From assembly GCF_030814415.1 (NCBI RefSeq), contig NZ_JAUSVB010000002.1, positions 496,001 through 560,000 on the forward strand: a stretch of 64,000 nucleotides of DNA, written 5' to 3'. Below are positions 8,146-16,962 of this stretch, in pieces (the first letter of the stretch is position 1; the number at the start of each line of letters is the position of its first letter). The position numbers were made by a program, and so were the translations under genes. The notes beneath the pieces were generated by a model that was not told the DNA's origin, did no database searches, and saw only the letters and a list, made by a program, of their open reading frames with translations. Source of the DNA: Cellulomonas humilata (GTDB taxonomy: Bacteria; Actinomycetota; Actinomycetes; Actinomycetales; Cellulomonadaceae).

Positions 8146-10077
8146 ATGCAGCCGATCAGCCGACGCCGAACCTCCACGCTCGCCCTCCTCGCCGCAGGTG
8201 CCCTCGTCCTCGGCAGCGCAGGCCCCGCCCCGGCCGAGGAGCCCGACGGCCTCGTCAACTTCGCACCCGTCCGCAGCAACCTCGCCGCGAAGCCCTGGGT
8301 CTCGGTGGACGCCAGCACGGCGCAGGCGAGCGCGGGACTCGCCGTCGACGGCGACCCGGCGACCGCGTGGACCGCGCGCGGCAAGGGCCGGCACTCCCTC
8401 GTCCTCGACCTCGGCGGGGCGTACGACAACATCCGGAAGGTCGGTCTCGTCTTCCCCGACGCGCACGGCACCTACCAGTACGTGGTCGAGGCCTCCGCAG
8501 ACGGTCACCGGTGGAAGACCCTCGTCGACCGCAAGAGGAACGACCGGCCGGGTCGCGGCGAGGAGCACCTCGTCGCGCGCGCCGGGATCGCCTTCCTGCG
8601 AGTCACGATCACCGACGTGTCCCCGGGCGCCGTCGCCGGCATCAGCGAGCTGTCCGTGTGGAACTACCTGCGCGACGACGTCGTGCTGGGCGCGGACATC
8701 TCGTACGCCGACCAGAACGACGCACAGGGCCTGACCTACGTCGTGGACGAGGGTGCCGAGCCGGTGCCCGTCCTCGAGGCGGCGGCCGACGCCGGCATGG
8801 AGTACATCCGCCTGCGCGTCTTCAACGACCCGCGTGACGAGCGGACGGGTGAGTACCTCGAGCCCGCGTACCAGAGCCCGGAGCGCACCCTCGGCGTGGC
8901 GAGCGACGTCGTCGAGCAGGGCATGGGCCTGGGCATCGACCTGCACTACGCCGACTCGTGGGCCGACCCGAGCAAGCAGGCGAAGCCCACCGCGTGGCGC
9001 GAGCTGCCCTTCGAGGAGCTGACCCAGGCGGTCTACGACTACACCTACGCGACCATCGACGCGCTGGTCGCCCAGGGCACCACCCCCGACAAGGTCGCGG
9101 TGGGCAACGAGCTCATCAACGGTTTCATGTGGGGGAGCGAGCGTCCGCAGCCCTGGTTCGACGATGCCGCGTGGTGCGGCTCGTGCTTCTTCAACCACGA
9201 CCCGTCGTTCGTCTCGCAGCCCGGCGGCGCCCTGCTCTGGGACTACTGGGGCTCGGACGACCCGGCCGAGCAGACCGCGTACGACGCGGCCTGGGACCGG
9301 TTCACCACCCTCCAGGCGTCGGGCATCAAGGCTGTCCGGGACGTCTCGGCGGCCCACGGCGAGGACATCCAGGTCGAGACCCACGTGATCATCGACAACG
9401 GGCGGGTCGACAAGACGCTCGAGTTCTGGGAGCAGTTCCTCACCAGGCTGAACGCCAAGGGCCAGGACATCGACGTCATCGCGCACTCCTACTACCCCGA
9501 GTGGCACGGGACGCCCGAGCACTACGAGTCGAACCTGCACCAGGTCGCCGCGGCACACCCGGGCTACGCCATGGAGATCGCCGAGACGTCGCACCAGTCG
9601 AACGACTGGGACGGACTCCCGGTCCCGAACTCGCCCTACCCCAAGACCGCGGAGGGCGCCGGCCTCTTCCTCCAGGACGTCTTCCGGATCGCGAACGACC
9701 TGCCCGGCAACCGGGGCGCCGGCGTCCTGGTCTGGGAGCCCGCGAACTGGCAGGAGATGATCGACTGGTCGAGCAGCGCCTGGCCGGTGCTCACGTTCCA
9801 CGAGACGATCGAGGTCTACGAGGCGAGCGACGCCGAGTTCGTGGTCGCCGACACCGTCTACAGGACGGTCCGCACCTCGAGCGCGCTGAGGCTGCCGACC
9901 ACCGTCGACGTCCTCGGCTCCGACAACACGCGCCACGCGGTGGCTGTGACCTGGGACGCGGTCCCCGCCCGTGCACCGTCCACCCCCGGACAGATCGTCA
10001 TCGCCGGCACCACCGCGGAGCACGGCCCGGTGACCGCGGTCGTCGACGTGGTCCGGAGAGCGCTCGCTCACCACTGA
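8146..10077 (+). CDS. ganB: Secreted arabinogalactan endo-beta-1,4-galactanase, GH53
   Basis: Extracellular enzyme that cuts beta-1,4-galactan side chains of pectin. The 643-residue protein has a Sec signal peptide (cleavage near GPAPAEE, residue 27), an N-terminal discoidin/F5-8 type C (CBM32-like) sugar-binding domain at about residues 40-185, a GH53 barrel at about 190-545 and a C-terminal Ig-like domain (Big_4-like, WDAVPARAPSTPGQIVIAGT). The acid/base is Glu322 in VGNELINGF and the nucleophile Glu480 in EIAETSHQS. The ATG at 8146 follows a purine-rich ACAAGGAC site; a second ATG at 8128 is less likely because it would lengthen the signal peptide with charged residues. It supplies oligosaccharides for the GH2/GH42 enzymes encoded upstream. 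Confidence 0.95.
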   Translation: MQPISRRRTSTLALLAAGALVLGSAGPAPAEEPDGLVNFAPVRSNLAAKPWVSVDASTAQASAGLAVDGDPATAWTARGKGRHSLVLDLGGAYDNIRKVGLVFPDAHGTYQYVVEASADGHRWKTLVDRKRNDRPGRGEEHLVARAGIAFLRVTITDVSPGAVAGISELSVWNYLRDDVVLGADISYADQNDAQGLTYVVDEGAEPVPVLEAAADAGMEYIRLRVFNDPRDERTGEYLEPAYQSPERTLGVASDVVEQGMGLGIDLHYADSWADPSKQAKPTAWRELPFEELTQAVYDYTYATIDALVAQGTTPDKVAVGNELINGFMWGSERPQPWFDDAAWCGSCFFNHDPSFVSQPGGALLWDYWGSDDPAEQTAYDAAWDRFTTLQASGIKAVRDVSAAHGEDIQVETHVIIDNGRVDKTLEFWEQFLTRLNAKGQDIDVIAHSYYPEWHGTPEHYESNLHQVAAAHPGYAMEIAETSHQSNDWDGLPVPNSPYPKTAEGAGLFLQDVFRIANDLPGNRGAGVLVWEPANWQEMIDWSSSAWPVLTFHETIEVYEASDAEFVVADTVYRTVRTSSALRLPTTVDVLGSDNTRHAVAVTWDAVPARAPSTPGQIVIAGTTAEHGPVTAVVDVVRRALAHH

Positions 10078-10097
10078 GCGCTCGCGCCCGACGCACG

Positions 10098-10131
10098 CCC
10101 GGCGGTGGCCCCTCGCGGGGTCACCGCCGGG
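10098..10131 (+). terminator. Hairpin after the galactanase gene
   Basis: A GC-rich stem of about 15 pairs (CCCGGCGGTG and CACCGCCGGG outer arms, one mismatch) with a short loop lies 20 bases after the stop. It has no T-run, as is common in high-GC actinobacteria. Confidence 0.65.
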
Positions 10132-10278
10132 TCGCACTGCTGGGGCTCCGCATTCCGGGCATTCGGGCCTGCGCAGCGGCAGACACGGGTGTCGTCGGGG
10201 TGAGTCCCCCCGTCTGGCGGGTCGACGAACGCGGGGTCGCGGTGGGATCGTCGGACGGTTGCATCGCGGAGGACACCA

Positions 10279-11628
10279 GTGCTCGGACCACGACGGACGA
10301 CCCAGGGTCGTCATTCGTCGCGCCCGCGGCAGGGGCGGCGGCCGTGGGAGTCGGTCGTCATCCTCGCGTCGATGGTGTTCCTGACGGCCGTCCTGGCCGC
10401 GCCGCCCGTCGACACCTCCCACTCCGCCGACGTCGACCAGACCGGCGCCGAGGCGCTGGTCTCGCAGGAGCCGACGGGGTCGGCGTACACGCTGGCGCTG
10501 ACGCGGCTCGACGACCGCGTGGCGGCGGTGGAGGCGGCGACCGTCACGCTCGTCGGCCATCCGCTGGTCGACACCACGAAGGTCGCCTCGCGGACGCTGT
10601 TCCGTCCCGACCTGGTCGACGCGACGGCAGCGCCCGTCACGTCGGGGCTGACCGCCGAGCAGCTCCCGGACCGGGTCCAGGGTGCTCGCCAGCAGGTGGC
10701 CTCGGGTGATGTCGCCGAGGCGACGCGCGTGGTGGAGGGCGTCGAGACCGACGTCCTGCTGGTAGCGCTCGACCTCGGCGACCAGTCGGCGCAGAACGCC
10801 GCGATGACACGCCTGCTGGTCTCCGCCGACCCCCAGGTGGCGCTGCTCGACGCTGCCGTCGGGGCCACCCACGCCGCCGCCGAGGTCCGCGACGTCGTCG
10901 CGGCTGCCACCTCCGCGGTCCAGGCCCGGGACGCCGCGGCCGGCATCACGGTCGCGGCGCAGCAGATCGCGGTGACGGGGGACGAGGCCTCCAAGGCGGC
11001 GGTCGCCAAGGTGGAGCAGCAGGCCCGGTCGACCGACGGCTACACCAACGGGGCCATCCCGCTGAAGGTGCTGTGCGTGGTCGCGTTCGCGCCGAGCCAG
11101 CACCTGCGCTGCGACGCGGCGGAGGCGCTGGCGCGACTGAACGCGGCCTACCGCGTGGACTTCGGCCACGACCTGAAGATCTCGGGCTCGTACCGCACGC
11201 TCGACGAGCAGATCAGCACCCGGGCGGCCAAGGGAACGATGGCCGCGGTGCCCGGCACGTCCAACCACGGCTGGGGCCTGGCGATCGACCTCGACCAGGC
11301 CAACGGCTACCGGTCCGCGCAGTACGCCTGGCTCAAGGCCAACGCGATGACCTACGGCTGGCACCACCCGGTCTACATGGACGAGGGCGGTCGCGGACCC
11401 CACGAGCCGTGGCACTGGGAGTTCGGTACGTCGGACGACTCCAGCACGGGCACGTCGGTGCCGATCACCGTGGGCGTCCCGGCGCCCACCACCCCGCCCC
11501 CGACCTCGCCCGTGCCGCCCGTCGTCGAGCAGCCCGCCGTCGCTCCGGTCGAGCCGGCGCCGACCCCGAGCGCCACGCCGACCCCGAGCAGCACCCCGAC
11601 CGCTTCCACGGAGCCGCCCGCTCCGTGA
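10279..11628 (+). CDS. Peptidase M15B, D-alanyl-D-alanine carboxypeptidase-like, exported
   Basis: Probable cell-wall peptidase of 449 residues. An arginine-rich N-terminus precedes one hydrophobic segment (VVILASMVFLTAVLAAPP, about 26-43) that acts as a membrane anchor or signal. An alanine-rich helical region covers about 55-250. The VanY/M15 domain (about 255-390) carries the zinc motif SNHGWGLAIDLD and the PWHWEF motif, so both the HxxxxxxD ligands and the downstream His are present. A proline/threonine-rich tail ends the protein, possibly wall-spanning. GTG at 10279 follows GGAGGACACCA. It stands alone between terminated units and shows no link to the sugar genes. The precise substrate bond is not determinable. 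Confidence 0.85.
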   Translation: MLGPRRTTQGRHSSRPRQGRRPWESVVILASMVFLTAVLAAPPVDTSHSADVDQTGAEALVSQEPTGSAYTLALTRLDDRVAAVEAATVTLVGHPLVDTTKVASRTLFRPDLVDATAAPVTSGLTAEQLPDRVQGARQQVASGDVAEATRVVEGVETDVLLVALDLGDQSAQNAAMTRLLVSADPQVALLDAAVGATHAAAEVRDVVAAATSAVQARDAAAGITVAAQQIAVTGDEASKAAVAKVEQQARSTDGYTNGAIPLKVLCVVAFAPSQHLRCDAAEALARLNAAYRVDFGHDLKISGSYRTLDEQISTRAAKGTMAAVPGTSNHGWGLAIDLDQANGYRSAQYAWLKANAMTYGWHHPVYMDEGGRGPHEPWHWEFGTSDDSSTGTSVPITVGVPAPTTPPPTSPVPPVVEQPAVAPVEPAPTPSATPTPSSTPTASTEPPAP

Positions 11629-11674
11629 CGTGGCCGCAGCGCCGTCTGCCTCGTCGCGTGGGTCACCGTCGACC

Positions 11675-13612
11675 TCAGCCGGACACGGGTCGGAGCACAC
11701 TCGTCGTGTCGAAGTCGAGCGCCACGATCTCCGTGGTGCCGTCGCTGCCGAGGTCGCCCACGACCACGCCACGCGTGCCGTACGAGTAGGTGAAGGGGTC
11801 GGTGGTGAGGTCCTGCCAGGCGGCGGGCTCGCCGGCCGTGGTGATGGCTGCCTGCGGGCGCCCGCCGTAGCCCTCCACCTTGACCAGGTCGACGTCGCCG
11901 TCCGAGTCGAGGTCGCCGAGCTCGACGTGCGTGCTGTACCCGTTCTCCAGCGGCGGCTGCGTGACCGACCCGTCCGCGCCGGAGAACAGCTGCGTGACGT
12001 CTCCGGAGACGAGCACGTCGCTGCGGCCGTCGCCGTCGACGTCGGCCACCGCGAGCTCGTACCCACCGCTCGTCGACCGCGTCCACGCTGCGGTGAACGT
12101 CCCCGGCGTCGTCTGGCGATAGGCGGTCAGGACGCCGTCGCGCAGCTCGATCAGGTCGGCGAGCGCGTTGCCGTCGAGGTCGGCCACGGCGACGGTGCCG
12201 CCGAACTGGCCGTCGAGCAGCGTCCGGGCCTTGCCGAACGTGCCACGCCCGGTGCCGGGCAGCAGCAGCTGGCCGTCGGTAGTGGACACGAGCAGGTCGG
12301 CCACGCTGTCGCCCGTGAGGTCGGCGATGCTCACCGCGCCGGCGGTCGGCAGACCCTTGAGCTTGGTGGGGGTCCGCAGGCCCGACGCCGATCCGGTGAG
12401 GATGACGACGTCGCCCGCCGCGACGACGACGTCGGCGCAGCCGTCGCCGGTGAGGTCGCCCACGGCGACGTCGGTCGGGCTGTAGACCGTGGTGACGTTC
12501 ACACCGAGGGTGTCGCCGAGCGAACCGTCGGCACGGGCGGGTTGCGTGCTGACCCGGGTGGTGCGGCCCGTGGAGCCGTCGCCGGTGGTCACGTCGGCCA
12601 CCGTCACCAGGTCGGCCCGGAGGTCGCACGTCACGTCGGCGATCGCGGCGTCGACGACGGACGCCGTCGCCAGGGTCTCGACGAGGTAGTCGGGCACCGG
12701 GTCGGACACGTAGATGGTGCCGGTCGACTCGGAGGGCAGGTAGCCGTCGTCGCCGAGGTAGCGCACGGTGAAGTCGTGCGCGCCCGGTACCAGCTGGACG
12801 TCGAACCGGGCCCGGTTGAGCGCCGGGTCGATCCCCTGGGTGCCGACGTCCTGCCCGTCGACGATCAGCTGCACGTCGCCCAGCGGCTGGCCGCCGCCCG
12901 ACGAGAACCCCGGGTAGACGCCGAACTCGAGCGTCTGCGGGCCGGAGTCGAGCACGGACACCTTCCCGTCGTACGCGACCTGCGTCTCCCAGCGCGGCGG
13001 GGTGGTCACGGCAACCTCGGCGTAGACGAGGGACTCGACGCCGTCCCACACCGCGCGTACCCGGAAGACGTACGAGGAGTCGGCGAGGGTGGCGACCAAC
13101 GCTCCGCGGTCGTCGGTGCTGAGGACCTGGGACGGCTGCTCGGCGCGGTCGTCGGTGAGCTCGCTGACCCGGAACGTGGTGCCCTCCGGTACGAAGCCCC
13201 AGGTGAGACGCACCTGGTTGGGCTGCACCACCTCCGCGGTCACCCCGCTGGGGACGGCCGGCGGCATGACCACCGACACGAGCGGGCTGATCTCGGAGGA
13301 GCTCCTGCGCGTGATGGCCCGGACGCCGAAGTACAGCGTCTCCGTCGGGAGCACGGAGCTGGCTCCCTCGTTGGTCCACGCCGGCGACGTCGTCGTCGCG
13401 ATGACGTCGAGGTAGGCGGGGTCGTTGCCCCAGTAGACGTCGTACCGGATCGCGTCCTTGACGGGACTCCACGACAACCGGACGGTGCCGCTGCTGGTGG
13501 CGACGACCGTGAGCCCGGTCGGCACGGGCACCGTCGGTGCGGCGGAAGCGGCGGCCGGGAACAGCCCGACGCCGATCAGCAGGCAGAGCAGGACGAGCAG
13601 GGCACGACGCAT
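11675..13612 (-). CDS. Secreted FN3 / FG-GAP (VCBS-type) repeat protein
   Basis: Exported protein of 645 residues with a clear signal peptide (LLVLLCLLIGVGLFPAAASAA). Two fibronectin-III-like segments come first (VPTGLTVVATSSGTVRLSW and VPSGVTAEVVQPNQVRLTW), then an Ig-like stretch, then repeated FG-GAP/VCBS units with Ca-binding DxDGDGxxD-type loops such as VADVDGDGRSDVLV and LGDLDSDGDVDLVKV. Such repeats usually build a beta-propeller used for adhesion or protein contacts; no catalytic domain is seen. The ATG follows a GAGGAAG site. It lies downstream of a secreted trypsin-like protease on the same strand but behind a hairpin, so it may have its own promoter. Function unknown. Confidence 0.8.
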   Translation of the reverse strand: MRRALLVLLCLLIGVGLFPAAASAAPTVPVPTGLTVVATSSGTVRLSWSPVKDAIRYDVYWGNDPAYLDVIATTTSPAWTNEGASSVLPTETLYFGVRAITRRSSSEISPLVSVVMPPAVPSGVTAEVVQPNQVRLTWGFVPEGTTFRVSELTDDRAEQPSQVLSTDDRGALVATLADSSYVFRVRAVWDGVESLVYAEVAVTTPPRWETQVAYDGKVSVLDSGPQTLEFGVYPGFSSGGGQPLGDVQLIVDGQDVGTQGIDPALNRARFDVQLVPGAHDFTVRYLGDDGYLPSESTGTIYVSDPVPDYLVETLATASVVDAAIADVTCDLRADLVTVADVTTGDGSTGRTTRVSTQPARADGSLGDTLGVNVTTVYSPTDVAVGDLTGDGCADVVVAAGDVVILTGSASGLRTPTKLKGLPTAGAVSIADLTGDSVADLLVSTTDGQLLLPGTGRGTFGKARTLLDGQFGGTVAVADLDGNALADLIELRDGVLTAYRQTTPGTFTAAWTRSTSGGYELAVADVDGDGRSDVLVSGDVTQLFSGADGSVTQPPLENGYSTHVELGDLDSDGDVDLVKVEGYGGRPQAAITTAGEPAAWQDLTTDPFTYSYGTRGVVVGDLGSDGTTEIVALDFDTTSVLRPVSG

Positions 13613-13710
13613 GAGACTTCCTCGTTCTCCCGCGACCGGGCCCCTGCTTGGCTCGATCGCAGGATCGTGCCACGAGGACCGCCGCGGGGCGACCTGAGAA
13701 TCGGTCGCGC

Positions 13711-13744
13711 GTCGCGGCCCCTCGGGTGGTGGAGGGGCCGCGAC
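13711..13744 (-). terminator. Hairpin terminator of the protease gene
   Basis: A perfect 13-pair stem (GTCGCGGCCCCTC with GAGGGGCCGCGAC) around an 8-base loop begins 7 bases past the protease stop on the minus strand. Confidence 0.75.
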
Positions 13745-13750
13745 GGTGTG

Positions 13751-14632
13751 TCAGATCGCGACGATGTCGATCTGCGCGAACTCCTCGACGCCGACGACGG
13801 ACCGGATCCAGTCCTGCGCGGCCTGGGTGTCGACGCGGTAGCCGAAGTCGGTGCCGCGGCAGTACGAGTTCAGCCCGAACGACGTCACGGCCACGACGGT
13901 GTTCGACGTGTAGCCGCCATAGAACACCGGGCCGCCGGAGTCTCCGGAGCACGTGCCGCCCTTGCCCTTGCCGTTGCCGGTGGTCTGGATGTTGAACCCG
14001 CCGGTGTTGTTGCTGGTCAGGTTCGTCAGGCGAGCGGACGCCATCAGCCGCTCGCGGAACGACTCGACCGCGACCGGGCTGCTGTACGACAGGCCGTACC
14101 CGCTCGCCGTGAAGGTCACGTCCTTGGTGCCCTGCGCCGTCGCAAGGCTGTCGAGCGAACCGACCGCGGCCAACGATCCGTACTCGTCCAGCGCGATGGG
14201 CTGGTCGAGGATCACGATCCCGATGTCCTTGGTGTCGGGGAAGCCCGCGAAGTCGTCGAAACCCCAGTTGTAGGTCTCGTCGGACGTCGCGCACACGACG
14301 CCGAGCGTGTCGCCGGCACAGAACTCGGGGTACCCGGTGACCGGGTCGAGCTCGGTCTCGGGGTCGTAGTTCACGCCGGCGTCCTGCTGGAAGTACACGA
14401 CCGCAGTCGCGACGTCCTCGGTGCAGTGGCCGGCCGTGAGGAACACGGTGGGGGTGAGCAGCGAGCCGGAGCACCGGCCGGCGAACTCGCCATCGGCGTC
14501 GAAGGTGGTGAGCAGGCCGACGTACGGGTGCTCGAAGTCCTTGACGTAGTTGCCTGTGATCGCGGCGGCGGGTGACGCCGAGACGATCAGCAGGCCGAGC
14601 AGCGCGGTGAGCGCCAGGAGGGTCTTGCGCAC
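13751..14632 (-). CDS. Secreted trypsin-like serine protease (S1)
   Basis: Exported endopeptidase of 293 residues. The signal peptide is TLLALTALLGLLIVSASPAAA. The catalytic triad is visible: His in FLTAGHC, Asp in DIGIVILD and Ser in GDSGGPVF. The start is GTG at 14632, preceded by a GGGAGG site 4 bases away; longer upstream reading in this frame is antisense to the next gene and is rejected. No propeptide or binding module is evident, and the domain is slightly long for the family. The downstream FG-GAP gene shares its strand but is separated by a terminator hairpin. Substrate unknown. Confidence 0.9.
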   Translation of the reverse strand: MRKTLLALTALLGLLIVSASPAAAITGNYVKDFEHPYVGLLTTFDADGEFAGRCSGSLLTPTVFLTAGHCTEDVATAVVYFQQDAGVNYDPETELDPVTGYPEFCAGDTLGVVCATSDETYNWGFDDFAGFPDTKDIGIVILDQPIALDEYGSLAAVGSLDSLATAQGTKDVTFTASGYGLSYSSPVAVESFRERLMASARLTNLTSNNTGGFNIQTTGNGKGKGGTCSGDSGGPVFYGGYTSNTVVAVTSFGLNSYCRGTDFGYRVDTQAAQDWIRSVVGVEEFAQIDIVAI

Positions 14633-14749
14633 AATGCCTCCCTCGGGGGATGAGACGGTCGGGTCGACCGCCTCTGCGCAGGCTAGGACCGGAGAGCGAC
14701 CCGGGCATCCCGGACGTATCGCACCGACGCGGGTCGTCCGGCCCCGCGC

Positions 14750-14755
14750 TAGGGT
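14750..14755 (+). promoter_or_regulatory. -10 box (TAGGGT) of a leaderless transcript
   Basis: TAGGGT ends 6 bases before the ATG at 14762 with no ribosome binding site between, a typical actinobacterial leaderless arrangement. Confidence 0.55.
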
Positions 14756-14761
14756 CGCCCG

Positions 14762-15379
14762 ATGGCCCTTCTCCACCGCGCCACCATCCGTCCGACCAAG
14801 GCGGAGCTGCTCGCCGACTGGGTTCCTACCCAGCCCTGGGGGGAGCAGGAGTTCGACCTGGTCCGTGGGTACCGGTTCGACGACCCCGACGGCGAGGTCG
14901 GGATCGAGACGCACGTCCTGTCGACTGCAGACGGGGACCTGCTCCAGGTTCCGCTGACCTATCGCGGCGCCCCGCTGGACGGGGCGGAACGGTTCCTGAT
15001 CTGCACCATGGAGCACTCCGTGCTCGGGCAGCGCTGGATCTACGACGCGACCGGGGACCCGGTCTATGCCGGCGTGCTCGCGTCCGTGCTGCTGGCGGGT
15101 GTCGACCAGGCCGAGGAGATGGTCGAGGGCGCCGACGCCCCGCGCGAACCGAGCATGCGCGTGACCGGGAGCGGCTCTCGCTCGGATGGCGTCCCGCCCG
15201 TCGGCGACGTGAGCGTGTCCTCGGACGCCACGACGACCGTCATGGACCTGGCCGGAGCCCTGCGCCTCGTCCTCTGCCGTCGTCTCGACCGGCAGGCGAC
15301 TCCCACGGACCACGAGTCCACCCTCACGGGCACGTGGTCCGGCCTCGAGTCCCCGGTCGTGCTCGCCTACGTCGCCTGA
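14762..15379 (+). CDS. Maltokinase N-terminal cap-like domain protein
   Basis: Cytoplasmic protein of 205 residues. The opening LLHRATIRPTKAELLADWVPTQPW and the stretch ERFLICTMEHSVLGQRWIYDATGDPVYAGVLASVLLAG resemble the N-terminal cap of mycobacterial-type maltokinase (Mak_N_cap), but the kinase domain is absent, so this is the free-standing form found in many actinobacteria. Its biochemical role is not established; a link to glycogen or maltose phosphate metabolism is only by resemblance. The start is set by the leaderless -10 box. Its last codons overlap a small minus-strand reading frame (15367-15543). Confidence 0.7.
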   Translation: MALLHRATIRPTKAELLADWVPTQPWGEQEFDLVRGYRFDDPDGEVGIETHVLSTADGDLLQVPLTYRGAPLDGAERFLICTMEHSVLGQRWIYDATGDPVYAGVLASVLLAGVDQAEEMVEGADAPREPSMRVTGSGSRSDGVPPVGDVSVSSDATTTVMDLAGALRLVLCRRLDRQATPTDHESTLTGTWSGLESPVVLAYVA

Positions 15380-15543
15380 GGCTCGATCTCGGCAGGTCGG
15401 TCGAGACCGGTTCCGGGGTGGGCGTCACGTGCGTTCGGCCCCCAGGAGGTCCGGGCCAGCGTCACCCTCGTCGCCTGCGACGCCGTGGGACTGGGCTCGC
15501 GGGCGGCGAGTGCCTGGGCGGTGAACAGCTCGGGCGCGATCAC
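15367..15543 (-). CDS. Possible small protein coupled to the oxidoreductase gene
   Basis: A 58-codon frame whose GTG overlaps the TGA of the quinone-oxidoreductase gene (GTGA), the coupling used by many real genes in this window. Its codons are strongly G/C in the third position. The product begins VIAPELFTAQALAAREPS and has no recognisable domain, signal or membrane segment. It ends inside the last codons of the convergent maltokinase-cap gene. No family is recognised; it may be a chance frame, which is common at this base composition. Confidence 0.3.
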   Translation of the reverse strand: MIAPELFTAQALAAREPSPTASQATRVTLARTSWGPNARDAHPGTGLDRPAEIEPQAT

Positions 15544-16523
15544 AGGACCACCACGCCCTTGCCGCCGACCGTGCCGGTCTCCATGTCGGCGTGTGCCTGG
15601 GCGATCTGGTGGAGGCGGTAGACCTGCCCGACGGGGACCTGGGCGCGACCGTCGGCGACGGCGTCGAGGAACTCCTGGAGCACCGGCGCCGGAAGGTCGG
15701 CTGCGTCGCCGGAGTAGGCCGTGAGGCGGACGCCGTTCGGGAGCCAGTCCATCGGGTAGAACTCGGGGATCGTCCAGTGGTCGGAGAGCATCCCGGTGAA
15801 GCAGACCGTGCCCCCGCCGCGCACCGACCGCAGGGTGTCGCGCAGGACGTCGACCCCGACCAGCTCGACCGCACCGTCGACGCCGTCCGGGTACAGCTCG
15901 CGGACCTGAGCTGCGATGCGGCCGTCGTCGACGAGGGCGTGGTCGACGCCGACAGAGTCCAGCAGCGCCGTCCGGGCGGGGGAGCGGGTCGTGGACAGGA
16001 CGGTCAGACCGTGCAGCCGCCCGAGCACGGCGAGGGTCAGGCCGACCGACGACGTCCCGCCACGGATCAGCAGGCTCTGCCCGGCGGACGGACGGACACC
16101 GACCGCGAGCGTGCCGTGGGCGGTCTGCAGCATCTCGGGCACAGCGCCGAGCACGTCCCACGGCAGGTCGCTGGTGAACGGGATCACCTGGGCCGCAGGC
16201 ACGGCGACGTACTGCGCGTAGCCGCCGTCGAAGGTTCGACCCATCCCGCCCATCAGCGTGACGACCTGGGTGCCCGGCGCGAGCTCGCCGCCGGGGGCGT
16301 TCTCGACCACGCCCGCCGCCTCGATGCCGGGGATCCGCGGGAACGACCCGGACGAGGCTTGCCCGCGGCGGAAGTGCAGCTCGGAGCGGTTGAGCCCGAA
16401 CGCGTGCACGCGGACCAGGACCTGACCGGGTTCCACGCGCGGGACGGTCACGTCGCGCACCTGCAGGACCTCGGGCCCGCCCGGGCGGTCGACGACGACG
16501 GCGCGCATGGTGGTCGCCGTCAC
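15540..16523 (-). CDS. Zinc-less quinone-oxidoreductase-like MDR dehydrogenase
   Basis: NADP-dependent medium-chain dehydrogenase/reductase of 327 residues. The N-terminal GroES-like domain has the signature VHAFGLNRSELHFRRGQ and PRIPGIEAAGVV, and the Rossmann fold has LLIRGGTSSVGLTLAVLG. The zinc-binding cysteines of true alcohol dehydrogenases are missing, as in quinone oxidoreductase/enoyl reductase members. The GTG start overlaps the TGA of the MarR gene, so the two form one translationally coupled operon. MarR proteins often control such a reductase in response to reactive small molecules, which is the likely arrangement here. The actual substrate is unknown. Confidence 0.88.
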   Translation of the reverse strand: MTATTMRAVVVDRPGGPEVLQVRDVTVPRVEPGQVLVRVHAFGLNRSELHFRRGQASSGSFPRIPGIEAAGVVENAPGGELAPGTQVVTLMGGMGRTFDGGYAQYVAVPAAQVIPFTSDLPWDVLGAVPEMLQTAHGTLAVGVRPSAGQSLLIRGGTSSVGLTLAVLGRLHGLTVLSTTRSPARTALLDSVGVDHALVDDGRIAAQVRELYPDGVDGAVELVGVDVLRDTLRSVRGGGTVCFTGMLSDHWTIPEFYPMDWLPNGVRLTAYSGDAADLPAPVLQEFLDAVADGRAQVPVGQVYRLHQIAQAHADMETGTVGGKGVVVL

Positions 16524-16939
16524 CGGGCCACCACCGTCGTGAGCCGGTCGAGGAGGCGCGTCAGGTGGGCGGTTGCGTCGGTGACGTCCTCACCCGCGAG
16601 GTGCGCAGCGAGCTCGGAGTCGACGAGCGCGACGCCGGCATCGTGCGCCGCGTCCCCGGCCGGGGCGAGCGTGATCAGCGAGGAGCGCCGGTCGTGCGGG
16701 TTCGCGGTGCGGACGACGAGCCCGTCCCGCTCGAGCCGGTCGACGAGCTTGCTCGCCGCGCCGACCGTGATCCCGAGGTGGGTGCGCAGCTCCTGCACCC
16801 TGGCCGACCCCGCATGCCGGCGCACCACCCTCAGCGCGGTCAGGTTCGCCAGCGACACCCCTCCGGCCGCCACCAGGCGGTCGTCGAGGTGGTTCCAGAG
16901 GTAGGTCTCGTACCGGACCAGGGCGTCGAAGAAGTCCAT
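16520..16939 (-). CDS. MarR-family transcriptional regulator
   Basis: Repressor of 139 residues. It shows the winged-helix core of MarR (TALRVVRRHAGSARVQELRTHLG, then VGAASKLVDRLERDGLVVRTANPHDRR with the typical wing DxRR). It is the first gene of an operon with the MDR reductase (4-base overlap) and divergent from the LacI gene at 17089. Its upstream region holds a TATAGT -10 box overlapping the dyad GGAACTATATTCC (16963-16975), the likely autoregulatory operator. The inducer is probably a phenolic or electrophilic compound, by family analogy only. Confidence 0.9.
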   Translation of the reverse strand: MDFFDALVRYETYLWNHLDDRLVAAGGVSLANLTALRVVRRHAGSARVQELRTHLGITVGAASKLVDRLERDGLVVRTANPHDRRSSLITLAPAGDAAHDAGVALVDSELAAHLAGEDVTDATAHLTRLLDRLTTVVAR

Positions 16940-16962
16940 GTCGGTGGCAACTGGATGCCGGG

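Noticed and set aside
8125..12066. Minus-strand open frame of 1313 codons
   Set aside because: It is antisense to the galactanase and carboxypeptidase genes, lacks any domain and is arginine/valine/glycine-rich, a usual by-product of very GC-rich coding DNA.
11373..14708. Minus-strand open frame of 1111 codons
   Set aside because: It overlaps the FG-GAP and trypsin genes in another frame, and only those frames show signal peptides and motifs.
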